A DNA stretch of 64,000 bases. It comes from Allohoeflea poritis. GTDB lineage: Bacteria; Pseudomonadota; Alphaproteobacteria; Rhizobiales; Rhizobiaceae. Numbering within the stretch: position 1 is the stretch's first letter; the number at the start of each line of letters is the position of its first letter. Position numbers and translations under genes: made by a program. Below the pieces are notes generated by a model that had not been told where the DNA came from, searched no databases, and was given only the letters and a program-made list of their open reading frames with translations. The stretch covers positions 124,001-188,000 of the forward strand of contig NZ_JAPJZH010000006.1 in the NCBI RefSeq assembly GCF_027889715.1. The letters are read 5' to 3'. This document shows positions 23,294 through 32,416 of this stretch, piece by piece.

Positions 23294-24625
23294 ATGGGCA
23301 GGTATAGCGGCAATGCGGCATCGATCGAAGCGCTGATCCGGCCGACTCAGGTGCATCGCGACGTCTATATCGACGACGAGGTGTTCGATCTGGAGATGAA
23401 GCACCTGTTCGCAAACACATGGGTGTTTGTCGGCCATGACAGCCAGGTACCCAACAAGGGCGACTATTTCGCCACCGAGATCGGCCGCCAGCCGGTGCTG
23501 ATGGCGCGCCACACGGATGGCGACGTCTATGTGATGCACAATCGCTGCCCGCACAAGGGAACGAAGATCGTCATCGACCGGGAAGGCAATACCGGAAAGT
23601 TCTTCCGCTGCCCCTATCATGCCTGGTCGTTCAAGACCGATGGCTGCCTGCTCGCGATCCCCCTGAAGAAGGGCTACAAGGATACCGGGCTCGAAGACAG
23701 CGAGGCGGCCAGGGGCCTGGCGCCGGTCGGCGCGGTGAAGAATTATCGCGGCTTCATCTTCGCACGGCTCAATCCGGAAGGCCCCGGCTTCGACGAATTC
23801 TTCGGCGATTCGTTGAGTTCCCTGGACAACATGATCGACCGCTCCCCGGAGGGCCGGCTGGAGGTCGCCGGTCCGCCGCTGCGTTACATGCACCAGTGCA
23901 ACTGGAAAATGCTGGTCGAAAACCAGACGGATACCTGCCACCCGATGGTCGCCCATGAGAGTTCGGCAGGAACCGCCGTCAAATTGTGGGAGTCACTGGA
24001 CAAACCGGAAGGCACGACGAAACCGATGGCGATGGAGGTGATCGCGCCCTTCATGTCGCCTTACGAATTCTTCGAGGATATGGGCATCCGCACCTGGCCG
24101 AACGGCCACGGCCATACGGGCGTGCATCACTCGATCCACTCCGACTATTCTGCGGTGCCCGGCTATTTCGATCAGATGGTCGAAGCCCATGGCGAGGAAC
24201 GGGCGAAAGCGATCCTCGGCGAGAACCGGCACAACACCGTCTACTTCCCCAACATCATGATCAAGGGGCCGATCCAGCAATTGCGGATCTTCATCCCGCT
24301 GGCCGCCAACAAGACGCTGGTGGAAAGTTATATCTACCGGCTCGTCGGCGCGCCGGACATGCTGCTGCAACGGACCGCCATGTACAACCGGCTGATCAAC
24401 GCGCCGACCTCGGTCGTCGGCCATGACGACCTTGAAATGTACGAGCGGGCGCAGGAGGGCCTGCATTCGGACGGGCTGGAATGGGTCAATGTCCAGCGGC
24501 TTTACGCCGAGGGCGAGGACATGGACGAGACGGCGGTCGAAAACGGCACGACCGAACGGCAGATGCGCAACCAGTTCCACGCCTGGAAGAAATACATGAC
24601 GATGACGATGGGGGCGGCGCAATGA
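23294..24625 (+). CDS. Rieske non-haem iron oxygenase, alpha subunit
   Basis: A 443-residue ring-hydroxylating oxygenase large subunit. The Rieske ligands are Cys85-x-His87 (RCPHKG) and Cys106-x2-His109 (RCPYHAW). The mononuclear iron site is Asp213, His216 and His221 in ENQTDTCHPMVAH, with the bridging Asp in place. GGGAGGA precedes ATG 23294; an upstream in-frame start at 23231 overlaps the reductase. The substrate cannot be read from these residues. With the CoA ligase, thiolase, DUF35 and cyclase neighbours it fits oxidation of an arylacetate such as indole-3-acetate. Confidence 0.9.
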   Translation: MGRYSGNAASIEALIRPTQVHRDVYIDDEVFDLEMKHLFANTWVFVGHDSQVPNKGDYFATEIGRQPVLMARHTDGDVYVMHNRCPHKGTKIVIDREGNTGKFFRCPYHAWSFKTDGCLLAIPLKKGYKDTGLEDSEAARGLAPVGAVKNYRGFIFARLNPEGPGFDEFFGDSLSSLDNMIDRSPEGRLEVAGPPLRYMHQCNWKMLVENQTDTCHPMVAHESSAGTAVKLWESLDKPEGTTKPMAMEVIAPFMSPYEFFEDMGIRTWPNGHGHTGVHHSIHSDYSAVPGYFDQMVEAHGEERAKAILGENRHNTVYFPNIMIKGPIQQLRIFIPLAANKTLVESYIYRLVGAPDMLLQRTAMYNRLINAPTSVVGHDDLEMYERAQEGLHSDGLEWVNVQRLYAEGEDMDETAVENGTTERQMRNQFHAWKKYMTMTMGAAQ

Positions 24626-25104
24626 GCTTTCCCTCCCGCGACGAGTTGATCGACTTCGTCTATGAAGAAGCGCGCATGATCGATGACGGCCGTTTCGACG
24701 AATGGCTCGATCTGTGGACCGAGGACGGCTATTACTGGATGCCGCTGGACTACAAGCAGGAAGACCCGCATCTGGTGACGTCGTTGCTCTACGAGGACGA
24801 ATTCCTGCGCAAGCTGCGCGTCGAGCGCCTGAAGGGCGAGCGCACCTTCTCGCAAAAGCCGAAGAGCCGCTGCCATCACGTGCTGTCGCGGCCGTTCGTC
24901 GACGAGATGGACCGTGAGAAGGGTCTTTTCGTCACCCACACGCCGTTCCACTATGTCGAGACGCGGCTTGACGAGCAGTTCCTGCTTGCCGCCACTGCGC
25001 GCCACGAGCTGGTTCTCGTCGGTGAGGAACTCAAGATCCGGTTGAAGCGTGTCGACCTGCTGAACAGCGACGCCGCGTTCGGCAATATCCAGCTCTTCCT
25101 GTAA
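24622..25104 (+). CDS. Rieske oxygenase beta subunit
   Basis: A 160-residue small subunit of the NTF2-like fold (DELIDFVYEEARMIDDGRFDEWLDLWTEDGYYWMP), typical of alpha3-beta3 ring-hydroxylating dioxygenases. It starts in an ATGA overlap with the alpha subunit, ensuring co-translation. It is structural and carries no redox centre. Confidence 0.9.
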   Translation: MSFPSRDELIDFVYEEARMIDDGRFDEWLDLWTEDGYYWMPLDYKQEDPHLVTSLLYEDEFLRKLRVERLKGERTFSQKPKSRCHHVLSRPFVDEMDREKGLFVTHTPFHYVETRLDEQFLLAATARHELVLVGEELKIRLKRVDLLNSDAAFGNIQLFL

Positions 25105-25113
25105 AACGGCCAT

Positions 25114-26745
25114 ATGAACGACAACCAGTTCCCAGTCCGAACGGTTTACGAGCTTTTTGCGGCAGCGGCCCGCCGCTGGCCGGAGCGGCCGTTCCTGAGC
25201 ATTCTGCCGGAAACGGCGGATGCCTACGGTATCGAGGCCGGCGAGCGAAGCTATCGCGACATGCTCGACGCGGTCGACATGATCCGGGCCCAATATGCGA
25301 AGGCAGGATACCGCGCCGGCGAGCGCGTGATGCTGCTGCTGGAGAACCGCCCGTCCTATTTCCTGCACTGGTTCGCGCTGAATGCCCTTGGCCTTTCGGT
25401 GGTGCCGGTCAATCCGGATCTCCAATCGGCGGAGCTGGCCTATATGGCCGGCCACGCGGAGCCGGTTCTGGCGATCGCAACGGCCAACCGCATCGCCGAC
25501 CTCGAACAAGCGAGCCGGGCTTCGGGCGTCGGCTTTCCGGTCATCAGCGGCGATATGGAGTTACCCGCCCTGCGGGCGGATGAGATGGGCGATGTCGAGC
25601 CTTCGCCTTCCCGCGAAGCTGCGATGCTCTATACATCCGGAACGACCGGCAACCCGAAGGGCTGCGTGCTCTCCAACGCCTATTTCCTGCATGCCGGGCA
25701 CTGGTATGCCCATGCCGGCGGTGTCTGCGCTCTGCATGAAGAGGGCGAGCGCATGATCACGCCGCTGCCCATGTTCCACATGAATGCCATGGCCTGTTCG
25801 CTGATGGCGATGATCACCGTCGGCGGCTGCCTCATCGTGCTCGATCGCTTTCATCCCAAGAGCTGGTGGCAAAGCGTGCGCGACAGCCGCGCCACATGCC
25901 TGCATTACCTCGGCGTCATGCCCTCGATCCTGATGAAGGCGGAGGCATCTGCGCAGGATCGCGATCATTCGGTGCGATTCGGCTTCGGGGCCGGCATCGA
26001 TCCCAGGCTGCATATACCCTTCGAGGAGCGCTTCGGCATCCCGCTGGTGGAGGCCTGGGCGATGACCGAGACCGGTGCGGGCGCGGTGATCGCGGCCAAT
26101 CGCGAGCCGCGCCGCCGCGGCGAAAGCTGCCTCGGCCGCCCGGAGGCCGAAGTCGAGACGCGTATCGTTCTTGACGACGGATCGGAGGCTGCGGCAGGTG
26201 AGCCCGGCGAATTGCTTGTGCGGCGCGCCGGACCCGATCCGCGCTACGGCTTTTTTTCCGAGTATTACAAGGACCCGCAGGCCACCACTGATGCCTGGGA
26301 CGACGGATGGTTCCACACCGGCGATATCGTCATGCGGGATGAGGCAGGCGATTTCTTTTTCGTCGACCGCAAGAAGAACGTGATCCGCCGCAGCGGCGAG
26401 AACATCGCCGCCGTCGAGGTGGAGACGGTACTGATGCAGCACTCGGACATCCGCGCGGTAGCGGCTGCAGCCGCGCCCGATGCGCTGCGCGGCGACGAGG
26501 TGCTTGCCTGCATCGTGACGGACGGAGCGCGCTCCGAGGAAGCCGCCCGGGCGATCGTGACCTGGGCGCTGGAGCGCATGGCCTATTACAAGGCGCCCGG
26601 ATATGTCGCCTTTATCGACGCGCTGCCCCTGACGCCGACCCAGAAGATCCAGCGGGGCGAACTGAAGAAACTCGTGCCGTCGCTGCTCGCCGATCCCGCG
26701 ACCGTGGATACGCGGACCATGAAGAAGCGCCTGGTGCCGTCGTGA
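25114..26745 (+). CDS. Class I adenylate-forming acyl/aryl-CoA ligase
   Basis: A 543-residue ANL-superfamily ligase. P-loop YTSGTTGNPKGC, AWAMTETGAG (A5), GWFHTGDIVMRD (A7/A8) with the hinge, and a C-terminal PTQKIQRGELKK region carrying the catalytic Lys are all present. It would activate a carboxylate with ATP and CoA. Nine bases separate it from the beta subunit gene, and its stop overlaps the next start. The proposed substrate is the oxygenase product (dioxindole-3-acetate), by inference only. Confidence 0.9.
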   Translation: MNDNQFPVRTVYELFAAAARRWPERPFLSILPETADAYGIEAGERSYRDMLDAVDMIRAQYAKAGYRAGERVMLLLENRPSYFLHWFALNALGLSVVPVNPDLQSAELAYMAGHAEPVLAIATANRIADLEQASRASGVGFPVISGDMELPALRADEMGDVEPSPSREAAMLYTSGTTGNPKGCVLSNAYFLHAGHWYAHAGGVCALHEEGERMITPLPMFHMNAMACSLMAMITVGGCLIVLDRFHPKSWWQSVRDSRATCLHYLGVMPSILMKAEASAQDRDHSVRFGFGAGIDPRLHIPFEERFGIPLVEAWAMTETGAGAVIAANREPRRRGESCLGRPEAEVETRIVLDDGSEAAAGEPGELLVRRAGPDPRYGFFSEYYKDPQATTDAWDDGWFHTGDIVMRDEAGDFFFVDRKKNVIRRSGENIAAVEVETVLMQHSDIRAVAAAAAPDALRGDEVLACIVTDGARSEEAARAIVTWALERMAYYKAPGYVAFIDALPLTPTQKIQRGELKKLVPSLLADPATVDTRTMKKRLVPS

Positions 26746-27917
26746 GCGCAACGCGAAAGGGTTATGACGGGGTGGTTGCCGCCGTACCGGTGACAGTGCC
26801 CTATGAGCGTTTTTCGAAGGAATCCGCGCATTGGTGGATTGCCCGCGCATTGAGGCAGTTGTGTGCGCAGGCGGGCGTCAAACCGTCCGAAATCGACGGC
26901 TTTTGCGTGTCCAGCTTCACGCTCTTTCCCGACACCGCCGTGGGTCTCACCCAGCATCTCGGACTGACGGCACGCTGGCTCGACCATATCCCGTTTGGCG
27001 GCGCAAGCGGCATAACGGCCCTGCGGCGGGCAGCGCGCGCGGTACAGGCTGGCGACACACGCATGGTCGCCTGCCTTGCCGGCGATACAAACCATGTCGA
27101 CAGTTTCCGGCGCACGCTTTCAAGCTTCAGCCGTTTCGCACAGGATGCTTCCTACCCTTACGGCTCGGGCGGGCCGAATGCCTGTTTCGCGCTTCTGACG
27201 GATCATTATATGCGTCATTATGGAGCAAAGCGTCAGGATTTCGGCGCCATATGCGTGGCGCAGCGACAGAACGCCCTGCGCAATCCGCATGCGATCATGA
27301 AGAAACCGCTCAGCCTTGAGCAATATATGGCTGCGCGGGCGGTCTCCGACCCGATCGCCCTGTTCGACTGCGTGATGCCGGTGGCCGGCGCCGAAGCCTT
27401 CCTGGTGATGCGCGAGGAAGATGCTCGGGCCGCCGGCCTGCCCCACGCCCATATCCGCTCGACCATCGAGCGCCACAATGCCTTTGCCGACGATCCGATC
27501 CAGATGCGCGGCGGCTGGGCGATGGATGTCGACGAACTTTACGGCATGGCAGGCTTGATGGCCGATGGAATTGACGTGCTGCAGACCTATGACGACTATC
27601 CGGTCATCGTGATGATGCAGTTCGAGGATCTCGGTTTTTGCGAGAAAGGCGAAGCGCCGCAATTCGTGCGCGCGCATGACCTGACGATCGACGGCGATTT
27701 TCCGCACAATACAAGCGGCGGCCAATTGTCCGCCGGACAGGCAGGCGCCGCCGGCGGCTATATCGGCTTGGTTGAGGCGATCCGTCAGGTGACGGGCATA
27801 GCAGGGCCGACACAGGTGAAAGACGCCGCGACGGCAATGGTATCCGGTTTCGGCATGATCAATTACGACCGTGGCCTTTGTTCCGGCGCGGCAATTCTCA
27901 GCGGTGGCACAGCATGA
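26742..27917 (+). CDS. Thiolase-fold (SCP2/Ltp2-like) protein lacking Cys and His
   Basis: A 391-residue thiolase-superfamily protein starting at GTG in a GTGA overlap with the ligase. The nucleophile motif that should read C-x-S-G is FGGASG (85-90), with Gly at the Cys position. The C-terminal GHP motif is AGQAG (331-335), with Gln for His. Tyr283/Tyr286 lie in QTYDDYP. Losing Cys and His is seen in Ltp2, an aldol lyase that works with a DUF35 partner in steroid degradation, and the next gene encodes exactly such a partner. A retro-aldol cleavage of a beta-hydroxyacyl-CoA is the best guess; ordinary thiolysis is unlikely. Confidence 0.75.
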   Translation: MSATRKGYDGVVAAVPVTVPYERFSKESAHWWIARALRQLCAQAGVKPSEIDGFCVSSFTLFPDTAVGLTQHLGLTARWLDHIPFGGASGITALRRAARAVQAGDTRMVACLAGDTNHVDSFRRTLSSFSRFAQDASYPYGSGGPNACFALLTDHYMRHYGAKRQDFGAICVAQRQNALRNPHAIMKKPLSLEQYMAARAVSDPIALFDCVMPVAGAEAFLVMREEDARAAGLPHAHIRSTIERHNAFADDPIQMRGGWAMDVDELYGMAGLMADGIDVLQTYDDYPVIVMMQFEDLGFCEKGEAPQFVRAHDLTIDGDFPHNTSGGQLSAGQAGAAGGYIGLVEAIRQVTGIAGPTQVKDAATAMVSGFGMINYDRGLCSGAAILSGGTA

Positions 27918-29170
27918 CCGATCCGCTCAGCCCCCCGCCCCGCAAAAACCCGCAGAAACGCACCCGCGTGCCGACCCGGCCGTCGCATGTGCGCAGCCGC
28001 GCTGCACTCGGCTTTGCGGCGGCCGCGGCCGAGGGCCGTTTCATGCTGCAGACCTGCGCCGAATGCGGAGCCGTGCAATATCCGCCGCGCGATGCCTGCG
28101 GCTCGTGCCTGTCCGTTGAACTCAACTGGACGGATGTCTCGCCGGCCGGCCGGCTGATTGCCGACACCACCGTGCGCATCAGCACGAATGTCTATTTCCG
28201 CGAGCGCACGCCATGGCGTGTCGGAACGGTGCGGCTCGATATCGGGCCGTCGGTCATGTGTCACGTCCACGGCGATGTCGCCGTCGACGATCCGGTACGG
28301 CTTTCCATCAAGCTGGACAAGTCCGGCCAGGGCGTGATGTTTGCCCTGCCGCAGAAAGCGACGCCGAATATGGAGGACGATCCTCACATGCGCGAAATGA
28401 CCTGCGATCCCAAGCACCGGCGCGTGCTGATCACCGATGCCCGCAACGAGAACGCACCGGCCCTGGCGCAGGCGCTTGCCGAAGCCGGGGCATCGCTCAT
28501 CTTTGTCGGCGAGGCCGAAAGCTGGCACCCCTACCCGCACCGCGCGACGCTGGAAAAAATCGCCAATGTCGAAATCATGCCGCTCGACGTGACCGACACC
28601 GCGTCGGTGACCGAGCTTGCCGCCGAGATCGGCGGCAAGACCGATATTCTCATCAACAATGCCCGTTTCGTGCGACCCGGCGGCATCATGGACCGTGGCG
28701 ACGTCATATTCTCGCGCGACGAGATGGAGGTGAATTTCTTCGGCATGATGCGGCTTGCCCAGGCCTTCGGGCCGGCAATGCGCGGCCGCGGCGCAGACGG
28801 CGACAACAGCGCCACGGCCTGGGTGAATATCCTGTCGGTCTATGCCTGGTCGAACATGCCGGAATTCGGCGCATTCTCTGCCTCGAATGCGGCGGCACTC
28901 TCGCTTTCGCAGTGCCTGCGCGCCGAATTGCTGCAGGGCGGGGTGCGGGTGATGAATGTGTTCACCGGCCCGACCGAGGATGAATGGCACCAGCCGCTGC
29001 CGCCGCCCAAGGTGCTGCCGGCGGCACTCGCCCGGGCCGTGGTCGGCGGGCTGAAGGACGGGCTTGAAGATGTCTTCGTCGGCGATGTGGCGAAGGATCT
29101 TATCGACCGCTGGCGGGCCGGCCCGAAAATCCTCGAACGGGAAATGCTCGACACAAGAGGCCAGGGATGA
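27914..29170 (+). CDS. DUF35 OB-fold protein fused to degenerate SDR domain
   Basis: A 418-residue protein. Residues 40-145 are a DUF35/OB-fold acyl-CoA-associated domain with a rubredoxin-like zinc knuckle (Cys48, Cys51, Cys62, Cys65). Residues 170-405 form an SDR-like Rossmann domain that has lost its catalytic signature. The TGxxxGxG loop reads TDARNENAP, the YxxxK pair is Phe321/Asn325 (FSASN), and NNAG is NNAR. The first half would dock the thiolase-like protein, as DUF35 domains do. The SDR half is probably structural or binds CoA. ATGA overlaps join it to both neighbours. Confidence 0.8.
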   Translation: MTDPLSPPPRKNPQKRTRVPTRPSHVRSRAALGFAAAAAEGRFMLQTCAECGAVQYPPRDACGSCLSVELNWTDVSPAGRLIADTTVRISTNVYFRERTPWRVGTVRLDIGPSVMCHVHGDVAVDDPVRLSIKLDKSGQGVMFALPQKATPNMEDDPHMREMTCDPKHRRVLITDARNENAPALAQALAEAGASLIFVGEAESWHPYPHRATLEKIANVEIMPLDVTDTASVTELAAEIGGKTDILINNARFVRPGGIMDRGDVIFSRDEMEVNFFGMMRLAQAFGPAMRGRGADGDNSATAWVNILSVYAWSNMPEFGAFSASNAAALSLSQCLRAELLQGGVRVMNVFTGPTEDEWHQPLPPPKVLPAALARAVVGGLKDGLEDVFVGDVAKDLIDRWRAGPKILEREMLDTRGQG

Positions 29171-29976
29171 CCACGACCGCTGATCCAGCCGCCCTGCTGA
29201 CGGGCCTTGCGCAATCGCTGTCGTCCGGCGCGGTCAAGGTTGTGGACCTTACCCACACGCTGGACCCGGATTTCCCGGTCATCGTGCTGCCACCGGAATT
29301 CGGCCAGTGCGCCGGCTTTCGCATGGAAGAAGTCTCCGCCTATGATCACCGGGGACCGGCCTGGAAATGGAACAATTTTACCTGCAGCGAACATACCGGC
29401 ACCCATTTCGACGCGCCGGTCCACTGGATCTCCGGGCGCGATCTTCCGAACAACAGCGTCGACACCATCCCGGCCGACAAATTCGTCGGTCCGGTGTGCG
29501 TGATCGACTGTTCGGAAGGCGCATCTCAAAATGATGATTTCGAGCTGACGCCGGAGATCATCACCGCCTGGGAGGCAAAGCACGGACGGATCCCCGAGGA
29601 TTGCTGGGTGCTGATGCGCACCGACTGGTCGAAGCGGCGCGGCGACGCCTATCTCAACATGCGCGAGGACGGCCCGCATTCGCCCGGTCCGACGCCGGAG
29701 GCGGTTCGGCTGCTCGTCGAGGAGCGTAATGTTCGCGGCTTCGGCACGGAAACCGTCGGCACCGATGCCGGCCAGGGCATGCACTACACGCCGCCCTACC
29801 CGGCCCACTACATCCTGCATGGTGCCGGATGCTATGGCCTGCAGTGCCTCAACAATCTCGACCGTTTGCCGCCGACCGGCGCTCTGCTGTGCACCGCGCC
29901 GCTGAAGATCAAGCAGGGAACGGGCAGCCCGCTGCGTGTCATGGCGCTCGTTGCCGATAATGGAGCGGTGTCATGA
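29167..29976 (+). CDS. Cyclase-family amidohydrolase, isatin-hydrolase-like
   Basis: A 269-residue member of the cyclase/kynurenine formamidase superfamily. The metal-binding motif HTGTHFDAPVHW at 76-87 (His76, His80, Asp82, His86) is intact, and the WKWNNF and ETVGTDAG blocks are typical of isatin hydrolases as I remember them. Family members hydrolyse cyclic amides or imides with Mn or Zn. In this operon it could open isatin to isatinate. The name is a family-level call and the substrate is inferred. Confidence 0.8.
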   Translation: MTTTADPAALLTGLAQSLSSGAVKVVDLTHTLDPDFPVIVLPPEFGQCAGFRMEEVSAYDHRGPAWKWNNFTCSEHTGTHFDAPVHWISGRDLPNNSVDTIPADKFVGPVCVIDCSEGASQNDDFELTPEIITAWEAKHGRIPEDCWVLMRTDWSKRRGDAYLNMREDGPHSPGPTPEAVRLLVEERNVRGFGTETVGTDAGQGMHYTPPYPAHYILHGAGCYGLQCLNNLDRLPPTGALLCTAPLKIKQGTGSPLRVMALVADNGAVS

Positions 29977-30701
29977 GCGGGCAAATGACCGCCGTCATCA
30001 CCGGCGGCAACAAGGGCATCGGCGCCGATATCGCCAGGCGCATGCTGGACGAAGGCTATGCTGTCATATCGGTGGCGCGACACGCACCGGACTTTGCCCA
30101 TGAGCGGCTGTCTTCGGTGGAGGCCGACCTGCTCGATCCCGAGGCTGTCAGCGCGGCGGCAGCGGAAATCGCCGCAAACCACAAGGTCACGCATCTCATC
30201 CAGAATGCCGGCCTGATCTGGCCGAACCTGATCGAGGATGCAAAACCATCGGACATTACCGGCCTTGCGCAATTGCATCTCGGCTCGGCCCTCACCCTGC
30301 TCCAGGCGGTGCTGCCGGGTATGAAGGAGCGCCGCTTTGGGCGCGTGATCTTCAACGGCTCGCGTGCCGCGCTGGGCGTTGCCACCCGCACCGCCTACAG
30401 CGCTTCGAAGGCCGGTATGATCGGCATGGCGCGCACCTGGGCGCTGGAACTCGCGCCGCACCAGATCACCGTCAACGTGGTCGCGCCGGGTCCGATCCTG
30501 ACCGACAATTTCTGGGGCATCATCCCGAAGGGTAGCGAAAAGGAGGCCGAGCTCGCGACGCGCATTCCCGTGGGACGGCTCGGCACGGTCGAGGATGTGG
30601 CCAACGCCTTCATGTTCTTTGCGGACGAGAAGAGCAGTTTCGTCACCGGCCAAACGCTCTATGTTTGCGGCGGCGCCAGCGTCGGCACGGCGATCCTCTG
30701 A
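29973..30701 (+). CDS. SDR-family NAD(P)-dependent dehydrogenase
   Basis: A 242-residue classical SDR with intact motifs: GGNKGIG (cofactor loop near residue 11), QNAG, Ser in FNGSRAA and the YSASK catalytic pair. It overlaps the cyclase gene by 4 bases and is the last gene of the operon. It may oxidise or reduce an intermediate such as dioxindole/isatin, or serve the CoA-bound stage. The substrate is unknown. Confidence 0.85.
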   Translation: MSGQMTAVITGGNKGIGADIARRMLDEGYAVISVARHAPDFAHERLSSVEADLLDPEAVSAAAAEIAANHKVTHLIQNAGLIWPNLIEDAKPSDITGLAQLHLGSALTLLQAVLPGMKERRFGRVIFNGSRAALGVATRTAYSASKAGMIGMARTWALELAPHQITVNVVAPGPILTDNFWGIIPKGSEKEAELATRIPVGRLGTVEDVANAFMFFADEKSSFVTGQTLYVCGGASVGTAIL

Positions 30702-30749
30702 CTGCGGCAAACAAATTTCCGACGCAAACAGCTCCTAACGGTCGACCCC

Positions 30750-31508
30750 ATGAGAGGATTGTTCAGCCGGCTTCCGATGACGATGCGAACAACATTGTTT
30801 TCCGCCGCCTTTGCCGCCGTCGTCATCGCCGGCGCATCGGTCTACCTGCTCCGGTCTCTGATACCCGGCACGGCCAATCTCGACGCGGTTCGTGAAATCG
30901 TCGTTCCGGAACTGGAAAGCCGGCTTGCCGAACAGGGTCTTCATTTCGGCGCGCCGATCTTCATCCGCATCTTCAAGGCGTCCAGCGAACTGGAACTTTG
31001 GGTGCAAGACGGCGCGCAGTATAGCCTCTTCAAGACCTATCCGATCTGCAGTTATTCCGGCGGGCTGGGGCCGAAACTGATGGAGGGCGACCGGCAGTCG
31101 CCGGAGGGCTTCTATTCGGTCTCGGCCCGGCAGCTCAATCCGAACAGCAGCTATCACCTTTCCTTCAATCTCGGTTTCCCCAACCGCTATGACCGGGCTC
31201 ACGGGCGCACCGGCAGCTTCCTGATGGTGCACGGCAAATGCGTTTCGATCGGCTGCTACGCGATGACCGACGGGGGCATCGAGGAGATTTATCTCATCGC
31301 CGAGGCGGCGCTGAGCGGCGGACAGAGTGCATTCGACGTGCATGTGTTTCCGTTCCGCATGACGGAAGAAGCGCTTACCGACTATGCCGGTTCGCAATGG
31401 ATTAGTTTCTGGCAGAACCTCAAGGAAGGTCACGACCTATTCGAGGCGACACGGGTGCCGCCCACCACCGGCGTGGTTGACGGGCGTTATGCCTTCAATG
31501 GCGGGTGA
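30750..31508 (+). CDS. YafK-type L,D-transpeptidase
   Basis: A 252-residue protein with an N-terminal membrane anchor or signal (residues 10-36) followed by an L,D-transpeptidase (YkuD) domain. The catalytic block HGKCVSIGCYAM has the His and Cys, and GFPNRYDRAHGRTG lies upstream. YafK-like enzymes release or remodel lipoprotein-peptidoglycan links. It stands alone, 48 bases after the SDR gene, and is probably not part of the aromatic pathway. Confidence 0.85.
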   Translation: MRGLFSRLPMTMRTTLFSAAFAAVVIAGASVYLLRSLIPGTANLDAVREIVVPELESRLAEQGLHFGAPIFIRIFKASSELELWVQDGAQYSLFKTYPICSYSGGLGPKLMEGDRQSPEGFYSVSARQLNPNSSYHLSFNLGFPNRYDRAHGRTGSFLMVHGKCVSIGCYAMTDGGIEEIYLIAEAALSGGQSAFDVHVFPFRMTEEALTDYAGSQWISFWQNLKEGHDLFEATRVPPTTGVVDGRYAFNGG

Positions 31509-31602
31509 GGCGATCAGCTCAGCCTGAGGGCGATGTCCTTGCACTCATGCACCGGCACGCGGTAGAGCAGCCGAACGACGCATTTCAACGACGGGATAGA
31601 AA

Positions 31603-32388
31603 ATGGATCTGGGAATTACCGGTAAGACGGCGCTTGTTCTCGGCGCATCGCAGGGCATCGGCCGCGCAATCGCCGACACGCTGGCGCAGGAAGGCGCCAA
31701 TGTCGTGCTCGTCGCACGCAACGCGGAGGCACTCGAAGCGATTGCGGCTGACATTGCGCGCAAGCATGGCGTGACCGCAACGCCCTGCCCGGTCGACCTG
31801 TCGGACCCGCAGGCCGTCGCGGCCTTCTGCACAAGGGTGGAAAACGAATTCAAACCCGACATGCTCGTCAACAATGCCGGCGGGCCGCCGCCATCCCCAT
31901 CGACCGGCGTTTCCGACGAGGTCTGGCACAATTCGACGCAGATGATGCTGTTCAGCATCGTGCGGGTCACGGAAGCCGCGCTTCCGGCCATGAAGGCGCG
32001 CGGCTGGGGCCGCATCGTCGCGGTCGGCTCCTCCGGCATCGTCCAGCCGATTCCGAACCTTTCCGTTTCGAACACCATCCGCGGCGCCGTCGCCGGCTTC
32101 TGCAAGTCACTGTCGGCCGAGGTCGCCGCCGACGGCATCACGGTCAACATGATCCTGCCCGGCAAGATCGACACCGACAGGCTCAGTCGGCTTGACTCCG
32201 CCAGAGCAGAGCGGGAGGGCAAATCCGTCGATGCGGTTCGTGCTTCGGCGCAGGCCGACCTGCCGATCAAGCGTTACGGCCGGCCCGAGGAATTCGCCAA
32301 GGTGGCGGTTTTCCTGCTTTCCGATGCCGCAGGCTACGTAACGGGCCAGATGACCCGCGTCGACGGCGGGCTGATCCGCAGCATCTGA
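31603..32388 (+). CDS. SDR-family protein with SN-x-x-R in place of YxxxK
   Basis: A 261-residue SDR with normal cofactor loop GASQGIG (residues 14-20), NNAGG and the GSSGI serine. The catalytic YxxxK region reads LSVSNTIRGAV, so Tyr is replaced by Ser and Lys by Arg. This SN-x-x-R variant is a recognised SDR subfamily in my memory (YvaG-like), so it may be an active reductase with altered chemistry rather than a broken gene. A 94-base gap separates it from the L,D-transpeptidase. Confidence 0.75.
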   Translation: MDLGITGKTALVLGASQGIGRAIADTLAQEGANVVLVARNAEALEAIAADIARKHGVTATPCPVDLSDPQAVAAFCTRVENEFKPDMLVNNAGGPPPSPSTGVSDEVWHNSTQMMLFSIVRVTEAALPAMKARGWGRIVAVGSSGIVQPIPNLSVSNTIRGAVAGFCKSLSAEVAADGITVNMILPGKIDTDRLSRLDSARAEREGKSVDAVRASAQADLPIKRYGRPEEFAKVAVFLLSDAAGYVTGQMTRVDGGLIRSI

Positions 32389-32416
32389 GGGCCTGCGACC
32401 GGCGAAACTCCGGTGG

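Noticed and set aside
25561-26850. Long leftward open frame opposite the CoA ligase
   Set aside because: The ligase has all its motifs on the other strand, and the opposite frame is Arg/His-rich with no domain.
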